A stretch of 64,000 bases of DNA, from the NCBI RefSeq assembly GCF_016031635.1, contig NZ_JACEGD010000012.1, forward strand, positions 124,001 to 188,000, given 5' to 3'. The notes beneath the pieces are model-generated. The model was not told the DNA's origin and did not search any database. It worked only from the letters and a program-made list of their open reading frames with translations. The translations under genes and the position numbers were made by a program. This DNA comes from Bradyrhizobium diversitatis. Lineage in GTDB: Bacteria; Pseudomonadota; Alphaproteobacteria; Rhizobiales; Xanthobacteraceae. Positions within the stretch are counted from its first letter, which is position 1; the number at the start of each line of letters is the position of its first letter. Positions 28,144 through 36,084 of this stretch are shown here, piece after piece.

Positions 28144-28850
28144 GCCTTTCGATGACCGCCATGATCGACGTTGCCGATGCCCAGAAGACCTTTACGATGC
28201 ACTTGCAAGGCGGCATCGAGCTGCCGGTGGTGCGCGGCGTGACGTTCCACGTCAATCCCGGCGAGTGTGTCGTGCTGTCGGGACCCTCGGGCGCCGGCAA
28301 ATCGTCGATCCTGAAGATGATCTTCGGCAACTACCGTTGCGATAGCGGCCGCATCGGCATCCGCCATCGCGGCGCGCTGGTCGATCTCGCCGCCGCCGAG
28401 CCGCGGCAGGTCCTCAACATCCGCCGCTCCACGATCGGCTATGTCAGCCAGTTTTTGCGGGCTGTGCCGCGCGTTGCCACCGTCGACGTCGTCGCCGAGC
28501 CGCTGATCGTGAACGGCATGGCACGTGCCGACGCACAGGCGCGCGCCGGAGAGCTGCTGCATCGTCTCAACATCCCCGAGCGGCTCTGGCAACTGCCGCC
28601 CGCGACATTCTCCGGCGGCGAGCAGCAGCGCGTCAACATCGCGCGCGGCTTCATCTCGGACCTGCCGATCCTGCTGCTGGACGAGCCCACCGCCTCGCTC
28701 GATGCCGCCAATCGCGCCGTCGTCGTCGAACTGGTCGCTGAAAAGAAGGGTCAGGGCGTCGCCATGGTCGCTATTGTCCATGACGACGAAATCCGTCATC
28801 TGATTGCGGACCGCATCGTCGATGTCGCCAGCTTCGCTGCCGCGGCCTGA
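28140..28850 (+). CDS. phnL: C-P lyase ABC-type subunit PhnL
   Basis: A 236-residue ABC ATPase required with PhnG, H and I for making ribose 1-phosphonate triphosphate. Walker A is GPSGAGKSS, the signature FSGGEQQRVNIARG, and Walker B ILLLDEPTASLDAANR. The ATG overlaps the phnK stop (ATGA). Confidence 0.94.
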   Translation: MSLSMTAMIDVADAQKTFTMHLQGGIELPVVRGVTFHVNPGECVVLSGPSGAGKSSILKMIFGNYRCDSGRIGIRHRGALVDLAAAEPRQVLNIRRSTIGYVSQFLRAVPRVATVDVVAEPLIVNGMARADAQARAGELLHRLNIPERLWQLPPATFSGGEQQRVNIARGFISDLPILLLDEPTASLDAANRAVVVELVAEKKGQGVAMVAIVHDDEIRHLIADRIVDVASFAAAA

Positions 28851-28861
28851 AGGAAGAGGAA

Positions 28862-30019
28862 ATGAACCCCAAGCCGAAGGACGCCGTCATTGCCAACGCC
28901 AGGATCGTGCTGGCCGACCGGGTGATCGAACAGGGCTGGCTCGCTCTTGCCGACGGGCGCATCGCCGAGATCGGCGAGGGCAGGGCGCCTGCGGGTGCCG
29001 AGGACGCCGGGGGCGACCTGATCATGCCCGGCCTGATCGAGCTCCACACCGACCACCTCGAAGCGCATTACGTGCCGCGGCCGAAGGTGTTCTGGAATCC
29101 GGTCGCGGCCGTCATTTCCTATGACGGCCAGCTCGCGACCTCGGGCATCACCACGGTTTTCGATTCGCTCCGGGTCTGGCGCGAGGACGGCGCCGAGGAA
29201 GTCGACGGCCGCGCCGGCGTGCTCGCCGCCGCGATCACCACCGCGCGCGAGGCCAGCCTGCTGCGTGCCGACCACTTCCTGCATCTGCGCTGCGAGATCC
29301 CGATGCCGAGCGTGGTCGAGGAGGCCAGGGAGCTGATCGACCGCCCCGACGTCAAGCTGATGTCGCTGATGGATCACACGCCCGGCCAGCGCCAGTTCCG
29401 CGACGAGGTCAAGCTGCGCGACTATTATCGCGGCAAGGGCGGCGGCAAGACCGATGCCGAGCTCGACGAGCTGTTCGCAAAGCGCTTCGAGTATCAGAAG
29501 CAATATGCGGCGAACAACATGCGCGAGATCGTGGCCCTGGCGCATCGATACAAGATCCCGCTGGCGAGCCACGACGACACCACCGAGGAGAACGTCGCGG
29601 ACGCCGTGCGCGATCGCGTCTCGGTGGCGGAGTTCCCGACCACGCTGGAGGCCGCGCGCGGCCTGCACCAGGCCGGCATCGACATCCTCATGGGAGCGCC
29701 CAACGTCGTGCGCGGCGGCTCGCACTCCGGCAACATCGCTGCGGTCGATCTCGCCCGCGAAGGCCTGCTCGATATCCTGTCGTCGGACTACATCCCCTCG
29801 AGCCTCCTGATGGGCGCGCTGCAACTGCCGGAGCATGTGCCGGCCATCAGCCTCCCGGCGGCAGTTCGCACCGTGACGAAAGCGCCCGCCGAGGCGGTCG
29901 GCCTCACCGACCGCGGCGAGATCGCGACCGGCAAGCGCGCCGACCTCATCCGCGTGCACGTTGCCGGCAGCGTTCCCGTCGTCCGTAGCGTCTGGCGCGA
30001 AGGGAACCGTGTCGCATGA
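28862..30019 (+). CDS. phnM: Ribose 1-methylphosphonate 5-triphosphate diphosphatase, canonical copy
   Basis: A 385-residue amidohydrolase-fold enzyme that removes pyrophosphate from ribose 1-alkylphosphonate 5-triphosphate before PhnJ acts. Metal motifs: IELHTDHLEAHY (HxD/H), HLRCEIP, PLASHDDTT, and GAPNVVRGGSHSGN. This is the PhnM of the core operon and carries the usual HTDH motif, unlike the copy at 17594. It overlaps phnN by 4 bp. Confidence 0.95.
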   Translation: MNPKPKDAVIANARIVLADRVIEQGWLALADGRIAEIGEGRAPAGAEDAGGDLIMPGLIELHTDHLEAHYVPRPKVFWNPVAAVISYDGQLATSGITTVFDSLRVWREDGAEEVDGRAGVLAAAITTAREASLLRADHFLHLRCEIPMPSVVEEARELIDRPDVKLMSLMDHTPGQRQFRDEVKLRDYYRGKGGGKTDAELDELFAKRFEYQKQYAANNMREIVALAHRYKIPLASHDDTTEENVADAVRDRVSVAEFPTTLEAARGLHQAGIDILMGAPNVVRGGSHSGNIAAVDLAREGLLDILSSDYIPSSLLMGALQLPEHVPAISLPAAVRTVTKAPAEAVGLTDRGEIATGKRADLIRVHVAGSVPVVRSVWREGNRVA

Positions 30020-30612
30020 GCGAGACCGTGACCACGGCACAGGACGAGGCGGGGACAATCGGCCCCGGGCGACTTGTGCTCGTGGTCGGTCCCAGCGGCG
30101 CAGGCAAGGACACCTTGCTGCGGCTGGCGCAAGCGGCCTGCGCCGATGATCCCGACATCATCTTCCCGCGCCGGGTCGTGACGCGGGAGTCCTCGGCCGA
30201 CGAGGACAACATTGCGGTGAGCCAGGAAGAATTCCGCCGCGTGCGGGAGCACGGCGATTTTGCCGTGCATTGGGAGGCGCACGGGCACTTCTATGCCCTG
30301 CCGCTCGAGATCAACGATGACATCCGGGCCGGCCGAGCCGTCGTTGCCAACGTCTCGCGCACGGTGATCGCCGCGCTGCGCCGGGCCTATGTCAACGTCG
30401 TGGTGGTCGCGATCACGGCGCCGCCGGACGTACTGGCGCAACGGCTTGCCGCGCGGGCGCGGCACAGCGACGGAAACATCGCCGAGCGGCTGTCGCGCAA
30501 TATTGGCGACGCGTCGGCGCGGGCCGACGTCACCATCCTCAACGCCGGCAGCGCGGACTATCACGGCCGCCAGCTCGTGCGCGTGATCAGGAATGAAGGC
30601 TGGCAGGAATAG
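30016..30612 (+). CDS. phnN: Ribose 1,5-bisphosphate phosphokinase
   Basis: A 198-residue P-loop kinase that converts ribose 1,5-bisphosphate, the product of C-P lyase and PhnP-type steps, to PRPP. The Walker A motif is VGPSGAGKDT, close to guanylate kinase-like folds; RRVVTRESSADEDN and HWEAHGHFYALP are PhnN family features. It is the last recognised phn gene, with its start overlapping phnM (ATGA). Confidence 0.93.
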   Translation: MSETVTTAQDEAGTIGPGRLVLVVGPSGAGKDTLLRLAQAACADDPDIIFPRRVVTRESSADEDNIAVSQEEFRRVREHGDFAVHWEAHGHFYALPLEINDDIRAGRAVVANVSRTVIAALRRAYVNVVVVAITAPPDVLAQRLAARARHSDGNIAERLSRNIGDASARADVTILNAGSADYHGRQLVRVIRNEGWQE

Positions 30613-30639
30613 CTGCCGATGCGACGAGGAGAGAATGGA

Positions 30640-31251
30640 ATGACGGTGATCGAAACGGTCGAACAGCTGGAAGCCATCTACGGCGCCACCAATGACGCCT
30701 CGACCGTGAAAGTCGCCGACCACGTCACGCCGCTCTACCGGATCTTCATCGAGAAGGCGCCGTTTGCCGCGCTTGCCACCATCGGACCCGAAGGCATCGA
30801 TTGCTCGCCACGCGGCGATCTGTCCGGCTTCGTCCGCATCCATGATCCCAAGACGCTGATGCTGCCGGACCGCCGCGGCAACAACCGGGTCGATTCCCTG
30901 CGCAACATCGTGCGCGATCCCCGGGTGTCTCTGATGTTCCTGATTCCCGGCTCCGGCAACGCCGTCCGCGCCAATGGTCGCGCGCATCTCTCGATCGATC
31001 CGGAGCTGCTGGCTTCGTTCAAGGTCGAAGGCAAGGCGCCGCGCAGCGTCATGGTGATGAACGTCGATGAAATCTACTTCCAGTGTGCCCGCGCCATCGT
31101 GCGTTCCGACCTGTGGAATCCCGACAAGCGCGTCGATCCGAAAACGCTGCCGACGCCCGGCCAGATCCTCGCCGAGATGAGCGAGAACAAGGTCGGCGGC
31201 GCGGAGTACGACCGCATCTGGCCCGAACGCGCGGCCGCGACGATGTGGTGA
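30640..31251 (+). CDS. Pyridoxamine 5'-phosphate oxidase-family FMN protein
   Basis: A 203-residue split-barrel flavoprotein. Typical features: FAALATIGPEGIDCSPRGD and PDRRGNNRVDSLRNIVRDPRVSLMFLIPG for FMN binding. Family members of this size (MSMEG/DR2398-like) have uncertain substrates. It follows phnN by 27 bp with a good RBS (GAGGAGAG), so it may be read with the phn operon. A link to phosphonate metabolism is not established. Confidence 0.85.
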   Translation: MTVIETVEQLEAIYGATNDASTVKVADHVTPLYRIFIEKAPFAALATIGPEGIDCSPRGDLSGFVRIHDPKTLMLPDRRGNNRVDSLRNIVRDPRVSLMFLIPGSGNAVRANGRAHLSIDPELLASFKVEGKAPRSVMVMNVDEIYFQCARAIVRSDLWNPDKRVDPKTLPTPGQILAEMSENKVGGAEYDRIWPERAAATMW

Positions 31252-31260
31252 TTCTTCTGA

Positions 31261-31413
31261 CCCTCTCCCCTTGTGGGAGAGGGTGGCTCGCCGCGATAGC
31301 GGCGAGACGGGTGAGGGGTGTCTCTCCGCAAGCACATCTCTCGCGATTTTACTTTGCGGATAGATACCCCTCATCCGGCGCTTCGCGCCACCTTCTCCCA
31401 CAAGGGGAGAAGG
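31261..31413. repeat. ~145-bp palindromic repeat, copy B (inverted)
   Basis: The reverse complement of this segment aligns almost end to end with 23271-23416, including the GGCGCGAAGCGCC hairpin and the CTCGCCGCTA...GCGGCGAG stem. It lies between the convergent ends of the PPOX-type gene and the SDR gene. With copy A it brackets the phnF-phnN block in inverted orientation. Confidence 0.8.
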
Positions 31414-31440
31414 AAAGAGAGCCCGCGGCGACGGCTACCC

Positions 31441-32172
31441 CTAGTTAAAAGCCATGCCCCCGCTGAGCGCCACGGTCTGCCCGGTCATGTATGCGTTGTC
31501 GACCAGCAGCATCACCGCCTTCGCCACCTCCTCGGCCGTGCCGAAGCGGCCGAGCGGGATGCGGCTGACGAGTTGGCGCTGGCTGCTCATCATGTCGGTC
31601 TCGATCAGCGACGGCGCCACTGCGTTGACGGTAACGCCCTCCTTCACCAGCCGCGCGGCATAGCCTCGTGTGAGGCCTTCCATGCCGGCCTTGGACGCAT
31701 TGTAGTGCGGGCCGATCGAGCCGGCACCGCGCGCCGCGCCCGAGGAGATGTTGACGATCCGGCCCCATTTCCTCGATCGCATCGACGGCAGCACGGCTTG
31801 CGTGCACAGGAAGGCGGATTTCAGGTTGACCAGGATGGTGCGGTCGAAATCGTCTTCGGTGAGATCGTCGATGCCGCGCGTGATGGCGATGCCGGCATTG
31901 TTGACGAGGATGTCGACCGGCCCGAGCCCGGCCGTCACCCGCTCGACCATTCCGGCCACGGCCTCGCGCTGCGAGACGTCAGCGGCGACGACGATGGCGC
32001 GGCCGCCTTGCCTGCCGATCTCGCCAGCCAACTGCTCGGCCTGCCCGATCTGCTCGCGGCAATTGATCGCCACGGCAGCACCTGCTTCGGCCAGCGCGCG
32101 ACCGACGGCGGCGCCGATTCCGCGCGAGCCGCCAGTCACGAGCGCGGTGCGCCCCTTGAGAGTCTCTGACAT
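31441..32172 (-). CDS. SDR-family oxidoreductase (FabG-like)
   Basis: A 243-residue short-chain dehydrogenase with the NAD(P) motif TGGSRGIG (about residue 14), NNAG, and the catalytic Ser/Tyr/Lys as SSGAARG then YNASK (about residues 142-160). The end QTVALSGGMAFN fits the FabG C terminus. It reduces a 3-oxoacyl or similar carbonyl; the substrate cannot be named. Alone on its strand. Confidence 0.9.
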   Translation of the reverse strand: MSETLKGRTALVTGGSRGIGAAVGRALAEAGAAVAINCREQIGQAEQLAGEIGRQGGRAIVVAADVSQREAVAGMVERVTAGLGPVDILVNNAGIAITRGIDDLTEDDFDRTILVNLKSAFLCTQAVLPSMRSRKWGRIVNISSGAARGAGSIGPHYNASKAGMEGLTRGYAARLVKEGVTVNAVAPSLIETDMMSSQRQLVSRIPLGRFGTAEEVAKAVMLLVDNAYMTGQTVALSGGMAFN

Positions 32173-32253
32173 GAAAGCTCCGATCGATTCATGAACGGCC
32201 GGATCGTCAGGCGGCAGCCGCTGGCATTCAACTCACAAGGTCGCTACAGGACA

Positions 32254-32757
32254 TCAGCTCCTGCGGCGCGCCTTGGTGCGCGCCGCCTTCTTTGCGGCGG
32301 CGGAGCGGACCTTGGCGCCCTTGGTGTGGCTCGCTTTCCGCGCGGCGGCCGAACGTGACGCCGCGGTTCGGCGGCTTGCGGCCCGCTTGCCCTGCTTCGA
32401 CAGCGCACTGCGTGATGCGGTTGAGCGCGGCTCCTTCTTCAGGACGTTCTCGACCGCACGCGAGACGCGCGGGCGGCGCTTGGGCGTGCGTTTGCCCTGG
32501 CCGACCTCATAGGCATATTTGGCGCTGCGGCGCGTCGCTTTCTTGGTGCGCCCCTTGCGCGGCGGCGGCAGATCGACACCGGCGCGGCGTGCCTCGGAAA
32601 GGCCGATGGCGATGGCCTGTTTCGTCGAGCGCGCCCCGTGCTTGCCCTTCCTGATCCTGTCGATCTCGTCCTTGACGAATTCGCCGGCCTGCGTGCTCGG
32701 CGATTTGCCGGCGCGCTTGTCCTGCCTGGCTTTACGAATGGCTTCCTGTCTTGGCAT
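32254..32757 (-). CDS. DUF6496-type basic, histone H1-like protein
   Basis: A 167-residue protein. The N-terminal ~80 residues (MPRQEAIRKARQDKRAGKSPSTQAGEFVKDEIDRIRKGKHG..., KQAIAIGLSEARRAGVDLP) form a compact conserved domain often called DUF6496. The remaining ~85 residues are rich in Lys, Arg, Ala and Ser (KKATRRSAKYAYEVG, KAARTKARRRS), resembling eukaryotic histone H1 tails. It probably binds DNA or RNA in the nucleoid (inference). RBS AGGGGAA precedes the ATG; a longer upstream reading frame is discounted. Confidence 0.8.
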   Translation of the reverse strand: MPRQEAIRKARQDKRAGKSPSTQAGEFVKDEIDRIRKGKHGARSTKQAIAIGLSEARRAGVDLPPPRKGRTKKATRRSAKYAYEVGQGKRTPKRRPRVSRAVENVLKKEPRSTASRSALSKQGKRAASRRTAASRSAAARKASHTKGAKVRSAAAKKAARTKARRRS

Positions 32758-32825
32758 GGTCGAGTTCCCCTTCTTGATTGGGAGGGATGTCTCACCGCAA
32801 CGCGCAAGGCAGAAGATCGATCCAG

Positions 32826-33608
32826 TCAGTTCCTCAGCGCCGCCAGCAGCTCGTCCGGACGTTCGGCCATGATCATGTGACCGGCGCCGCGCACCACGAC
32901 GGTCTTCGCATGCGGGATCGCGGCCGCAAGCGCCTTGCCCGCCTTCGCCGGCGTCATCATGTCCCGCTCGCCGAGAATGAGCGTCGTCGGCACCTTGATG
33001 CTCGCCGCGGCGGCAAGCGCATTCGCATAGGCATTGCAGGCCGACAGATCCTTGAACAGCACGCCGGGCTCGCAAGCCTGAAGCACGGCCTGTGCGCCGC
33101 CATGCATCCACAGGCCCGGTGCGAGGCTGCCGCCGAGTTCGGCGCTGAAGCCGAGACCCCAGATCGAGACCATGTCGTTTGCATCCTGCGAATTCGCTTC
33201 GGCCGCCTTCAAGAGATCCGGGCCGACCGTCATGGTCGCGGCGGTGCCGATCAGGCTCAGCGCGGAGACCTTGTCGGGATGGCGCGCCGCCGTCTCCAGC
33301 GAGATCAACGAGCCCATGGAATGGCCTATCAGATGCGCCTTGGTGGCGCCGGCCGCATCCAGCAGCGCCGCCGTCCAATCGGCCATCTCCGCGATGCTGC
33401 CGAGTGAAGGCCCGGCGGAGCGGCCGTGGCCGGGCAGGTCGGGCGCCAGCACGGCAAAACCGTGATGAGCGAACCAGCGCGTGTGCAGCGCCCAGGTGGA
33501 ATGGTCGAAGCCGGCGCCGTGGATGAAGACGACTGCGGGCAGCGACTTGTCGAAGTCGCGGCCGCCGGTTGCCACGAACACTTCAGTGCCGTTGACGGAA
33601 AGCTTCAT
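32826..33608 (-). CDS. Alpha/beta fold hydrolase
   Basis: A 260-residue cytosolic hydrolase. HGAGFDHSTW gives the oxyanion hole, GHSMGS (about residue 96) the Ser nucleophile, GERDMMTP the acid, and GAGHMIMAERP the His. Similar enzymes act on esters, lactones or C-C bonds of ring-cleavage products. It lies 4 bp after the end of metY on the same strand, so it is probably in an operon with it, but a functional link is unclear. Confidence 0.88.
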   Translation of the reverse strand: MKLSVNGTEVFVATGGRDFDKSLPAVVFIHGAGFDHSTWALHTRWFAHHGFAVLAPDLPGHGRSAGPSLGSIAEMADWTAALLDAAGATKAHLIGHSMGSLISLETAARHPDKVSALSLIGTAATMTVGPDLLKAAEANSQDANDMVSIWGLGFSAELGGSLAPGLWMHGGAQAVLQACEPGVLFKDLSACNAYANALAAAASIKVPTTLILGERDMMTPAKAGKALAAAIPHAKTVVVRGAGHMIMAERPDELLAALRN

Positions 33609-33612
33609 GGCG

Positions 33613-34908
33613 TCAGACCTTTTGCGAGATGCGCAGCGCTTGAGCGAGATCGTCGATGATGTCGCTTGCCGTCTCGATGCCGACCGACAGCCGCACCAGT
33701 TCCTCGCCAATGCCGGCGTCCCTAAGCTGCTCGGCATCCATCTGCTGATGCGTGGTCGAGGCCGGGTGGATCACCAGCGTCTTGGCGTCGCCGACATTGG
33801 CGAGATGGCTGATCATGCGCAAGCTTTCGATGAACTTGCGCCCCGCCGGTCGACCGCCCTTGATGCCGAAGGAGACGATCGAGCCGGCGCCGCGCGGCAA
33901 GAGCTGCTTGGCGAGCTGATAATCGGGATGGGTCTCCAGCGAGGGGTGCAACACCCAGTCGACGGCCTTGCTGGATTTGAGTGTTTCCAGCACGAGATGC
34001 GTATTCTGCATGTGGCGGTCCATGCGCACGGGAAGCGTCTCCACGCCTTGCAGCAGCTGGAACGCGTTGGTCGGCGACAGGCAGGCGCCGAAATCGCGCA
34101 GGCCCTCGGTGCGCGCGCGCATGATGAAGGCCGCCGTGCCGAACTGCTCGTCGAAGACGATGCCGTGATAGCCGCCATAGGGCTCGGTCAACACGCCGAA
34201 CTTGGAGGACGCCCGCCAGTCGAAGCGGCCGCCGTCGACGATGGCGCCGCCGATCGCGATGCCATGGCCGCCGATCCATTTGGTCGCCGAATGCATGACG
34301 ATGTCGGCGCCGAGCTCGATGGGGCGGCTGAGATAGGGCGTGGCAAAGGTGTTGTCGATCAGCAGCGGGATCTTGGCGTCATGCGCGATCGCCGCGACCT
34401 TGGGGATGTCGAGCACCTCGAGCCCGGGATTGCCGATGGTCTCGCCGATCACGAGCTTGGTGTTCGGCTTGATCGCGGCGCGGAACGCGTCGAGATCGCG
34501 CGGCTTGACGAAAGTGGTGGTGATGCCGAAGCGCGGCAGCGTATGCGCCAAGAGGTTGATGGTGCCGCCATAGAGCGAGCTCGACGCCACGATGTGGTCG
34601 CCGGCATTGAGCAGCGTCGCGACCGCCAGATGCAGCGCGGCCATGCCGCTGGCGGTGCAGATGGCGCCGACGCCGCCCTCCAGGGCCGCAAGCCGCTCCT
34701 CGAGCACGCCCGTGGTCGGATTGGAGATGCGCGTATAGATGTGGCCGGCGCGCTCCAGGTTGAACAGCGCCACGGCGTGATCGGAATCCTGAAACACGTA
34801 GGACGTGGTCTGGTAGATCGGCACCGCGCGGGCGCCGGTCACGGGATCCGGATGCTGGCCCGCATGCAGGCTCAGGGTCTCGAAAGCAGGCGGTTTTGGC
34901 GCGGGCAT
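33613..34908 (-). CDS. metY: O-acetylhomoserine aminocarboxypropyltransferase (sulfhydrylase)
   Basis: A 431-residue PLP enzyme of the Cys/Met metabolism family. It makes homocysteine (or methionine from methanethiol) from O-acetylhomoserine. Signatures: N-terminal LSLHAGQHPDPVTGARAVPIYQTTSYVF (given in part), RISNPTTGVLEERLAALEGG, and the PLP lysine in SATKWIGGHG (about residue 212). The length and ISNPTT motif fit MetY rather than MetZ. Upstream I looked for a SAM-II riboswitch and saw none. Interesting in light of the methanethiol oxidase-like gene at 14794. Confidence 0.88.
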   Translation of the reverse strand: MPAPKPPAFETLSLHAGQHPDPVTGARAVPIYQTTSYVFQDSDHAVALFNLERAGHIYTRISNPTTGVLEERLAALEGGVGAICTASGMAALHLAVATLLNAGDHIVASSSLYGGTINLLAHTLPRFGITTTFVKPRDLDAFRAAIKPNTKLVIGETIGNPGLEVLDIPKVAAIAHDAKIPLLIDNTFATPYLSRPIELGADIVMHSATKWIGGHGIAIGGAIVDGGRFDWRASSKFGVLTEPYGGYHGIVFDEQFGTAAFIMRARTEGLRDFGACLSPTNAFQLLQGVETLPVRMDRHMQNTHLVLETLKSSKAVDWVLHPSLETHPDYQLAKQLLPRGAGSIVSFGIKGGRPAGRKFIESLRMISHLANVGDAKTLVIHPASTTHQQMDAEQLRDAGIGEELVRLSVGIETASDIIDDLAQALRISQKV

Positions 34909-34999
34909 GCGTGGCCTCGTTGGTCGGTCGGCGATGGCGGCTCTTGTGCCATAAAAACGCGTGCGAAGTCAGCCATTGACAGCGCCGCAGCGGCAGTGC

Positions 35000-35148
35000 G
35001 CCCCCTCGCCCCGTTCTTACGGGGAGAGGGTTGGGGTGAGGGGGCTCTCGCCGCGAAGGCGGCGGCAGTTGGACTCGCGGAGACTCCCCTCACCCGGAAT
35101 TCAAGCTTCGCTCGAATTCCGGCCTCTCCCCGCAAGCGAGGGGAGGCG
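35000..35148. repeat. Palindromic repeat related to the 23271/31261 family
   Basis: It starts GCCCCCTCGCCCCGTTCTTA and ends CTCTCCCCGCAAGCGAGGGG, with an inner hairpin GGAATTCAAGC/GCTCGAATTCC. Same overall plan (two CCCTC-type end hairpins around a ~90-bp middle) as copies A and B, but divergent. It fills the gap between metY and the iclR gene stop. Confidence 0.65.
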
Positions 35149-35155
35149 AAGCCAG

Positions 35156-35956
35156 CTAGCTCCCGATCGCCTGCTCGATCATCCGCGCCTCCCGCAGCAG
35201 GATCTCCGCGACCTCCTGCTCGCGCCTTGGCCCGAGCCTCGTGCGAACGGCGGAGACGGTCATCGCTGCAGCCGGTTGCCCGTCCGGCGTCTTGATCCAG
35301 GTCGAGATCGATTTCGTCCCCTGCACCAGGCCGATCTCTCTCATGCCGTATCCGAGCCGCCTGGCGGCGGTGACCTCGCCGAGCACGGTCGCGACGTCGG
35401 TCCGGTAGGCCTCGAACCGCTTCTCGTTCGCCGCGATGATCTTTCGCGCGTCCGGCGCCGGCATTGCGGCAAGGATGGCGACGCCCGCGCTGGAGACGCC
35501 GAGCGGCCGGCGCGCGCCGACCTCGATCGACAGCACCTGGATCGGATAGACGCCGATCCGGCGATCGACGCAGAGCGTGTCGTTGCCGGTGCGCACCGTC
35601 AGGAACAGCGTGTCGCCGATCTCGGCAGACGCGCGCTGCAGCGACGGATTGGCGACGATCAGCAGCCGCGAGGGCCGCGGCCGTGCGAGCGCCAGCTCAG
35701 GCACCTGGTTGCCGATGGCGTAGCGGCCGCTCTTGCCATGCCGCTCGACGATGCCTTCCTCGATCAGCACGTGAACGATGCGATGCACGGTCGGACGGGT
35801 GAGGCCGGTGGCGCGGACCACCTCGGCCAATGGCACACCGTCTTCGCGGCCTGCGGCAAGGATGCGCAGCACCGCGAGCGCGCGCCGGATCGCCTGCGCG
35901 CCCTGTCGCGGTTCCATGGCGCCGCGGGCGGATTTCGTCGAACGCCTCTTGTCCAT
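35156..35956 (-). CDS. IclR-family transcriptional regulator
   Basis: A 266-residue regulator: winged helix (IRRALAVLRILAAGREDGVPLAEVVRATGLTRPTVHRIVHVL, given in part, about residues 20-60) and a C-terminal effector domain (TLFLTVRTGNDTLCVDRR, then LGVSSAGVAILAAM, and REIGLVQGTKSISTWI). Divergent from the catabolic operon at 36085 and presumably its controller. The proposed ATG at 35956 lies inside a 23-bp palindrome; a later ATG (MEPRQGAQ, residue 14) is an alternative that would leave the operator upstream. Confidence 0.88.
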   Translation of the reverse strand: MDKRRSTKSARGAMEPRQGAQAIRRALAVLRILAAGREDGVPLAEVVRATGLTRPTVHRIVHVLIEEGIVERHGKSGRYAIGNQVPELALARPRPSRLLIVANPSLQRASAEIGDTLFLTVRTGNDTLCVDRRIGVYPIQVLSIEVGARRPLGVSSAGVAILAAMPAPDARKIIAANEKRFEAYRTDVATVLGEVTAARRLGYGMREIGLVQGTKSISTWIKTPDGQPAAAMTVSAVRTRLGPRREQEVAEILLREARMIEQAIGS

Positions 35957-35969
35957 AATATGGACAAGA
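35947..35969. promoter_or_regulatory. 23-bp perfect palindrome, probable IclR operator
   Basis: TCTTGTCCATA (35947-35957) and TATGGACAAGA (35959-35969) are perfect inverted repeats around one A. The palindrome overlaps the predicted iclR start and lies 116 bp before the divergent operon. IclR proteins commonly bind such sites between themselves and their targets, so autoregulation is likely. Confidence 0.75.
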
Positions 35970-36050
35970 ACGCCACAATTCCCTCGACAGGGCAAGCGCG
36001 CATCTGGAGATTGCGGCCCAATCGGAATGCCATGCGAGACGTCAGGCATT

Positions 36051-36063
36051 CGAACTGAGTTCG
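36051..36063. promoter_or_regulatory. Small palindromes before the catabolic operon
   Basis: CGAACT-G-AGTTCG is a perfect 6-1-6 palindrome 21 bp before the solute-binding protein gene. GAATGCC (36025-36031) and GGCATTC (36045-36051) form another inverted pair. Either could be an operator or a 5'-leader hairpin; no -10/-35 is clear. Confidence 0.35.
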
Positions 36064-36084
36064 TAGCGCTGCCGGGAGGTTAAC

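Noticed and set aside
34909..34999. A SAM-II-type riboswitch upstream of metY
   Set aside because: The leader lacks the expected conserved segments; only a short AT-rich patch and repeat sequence are present.
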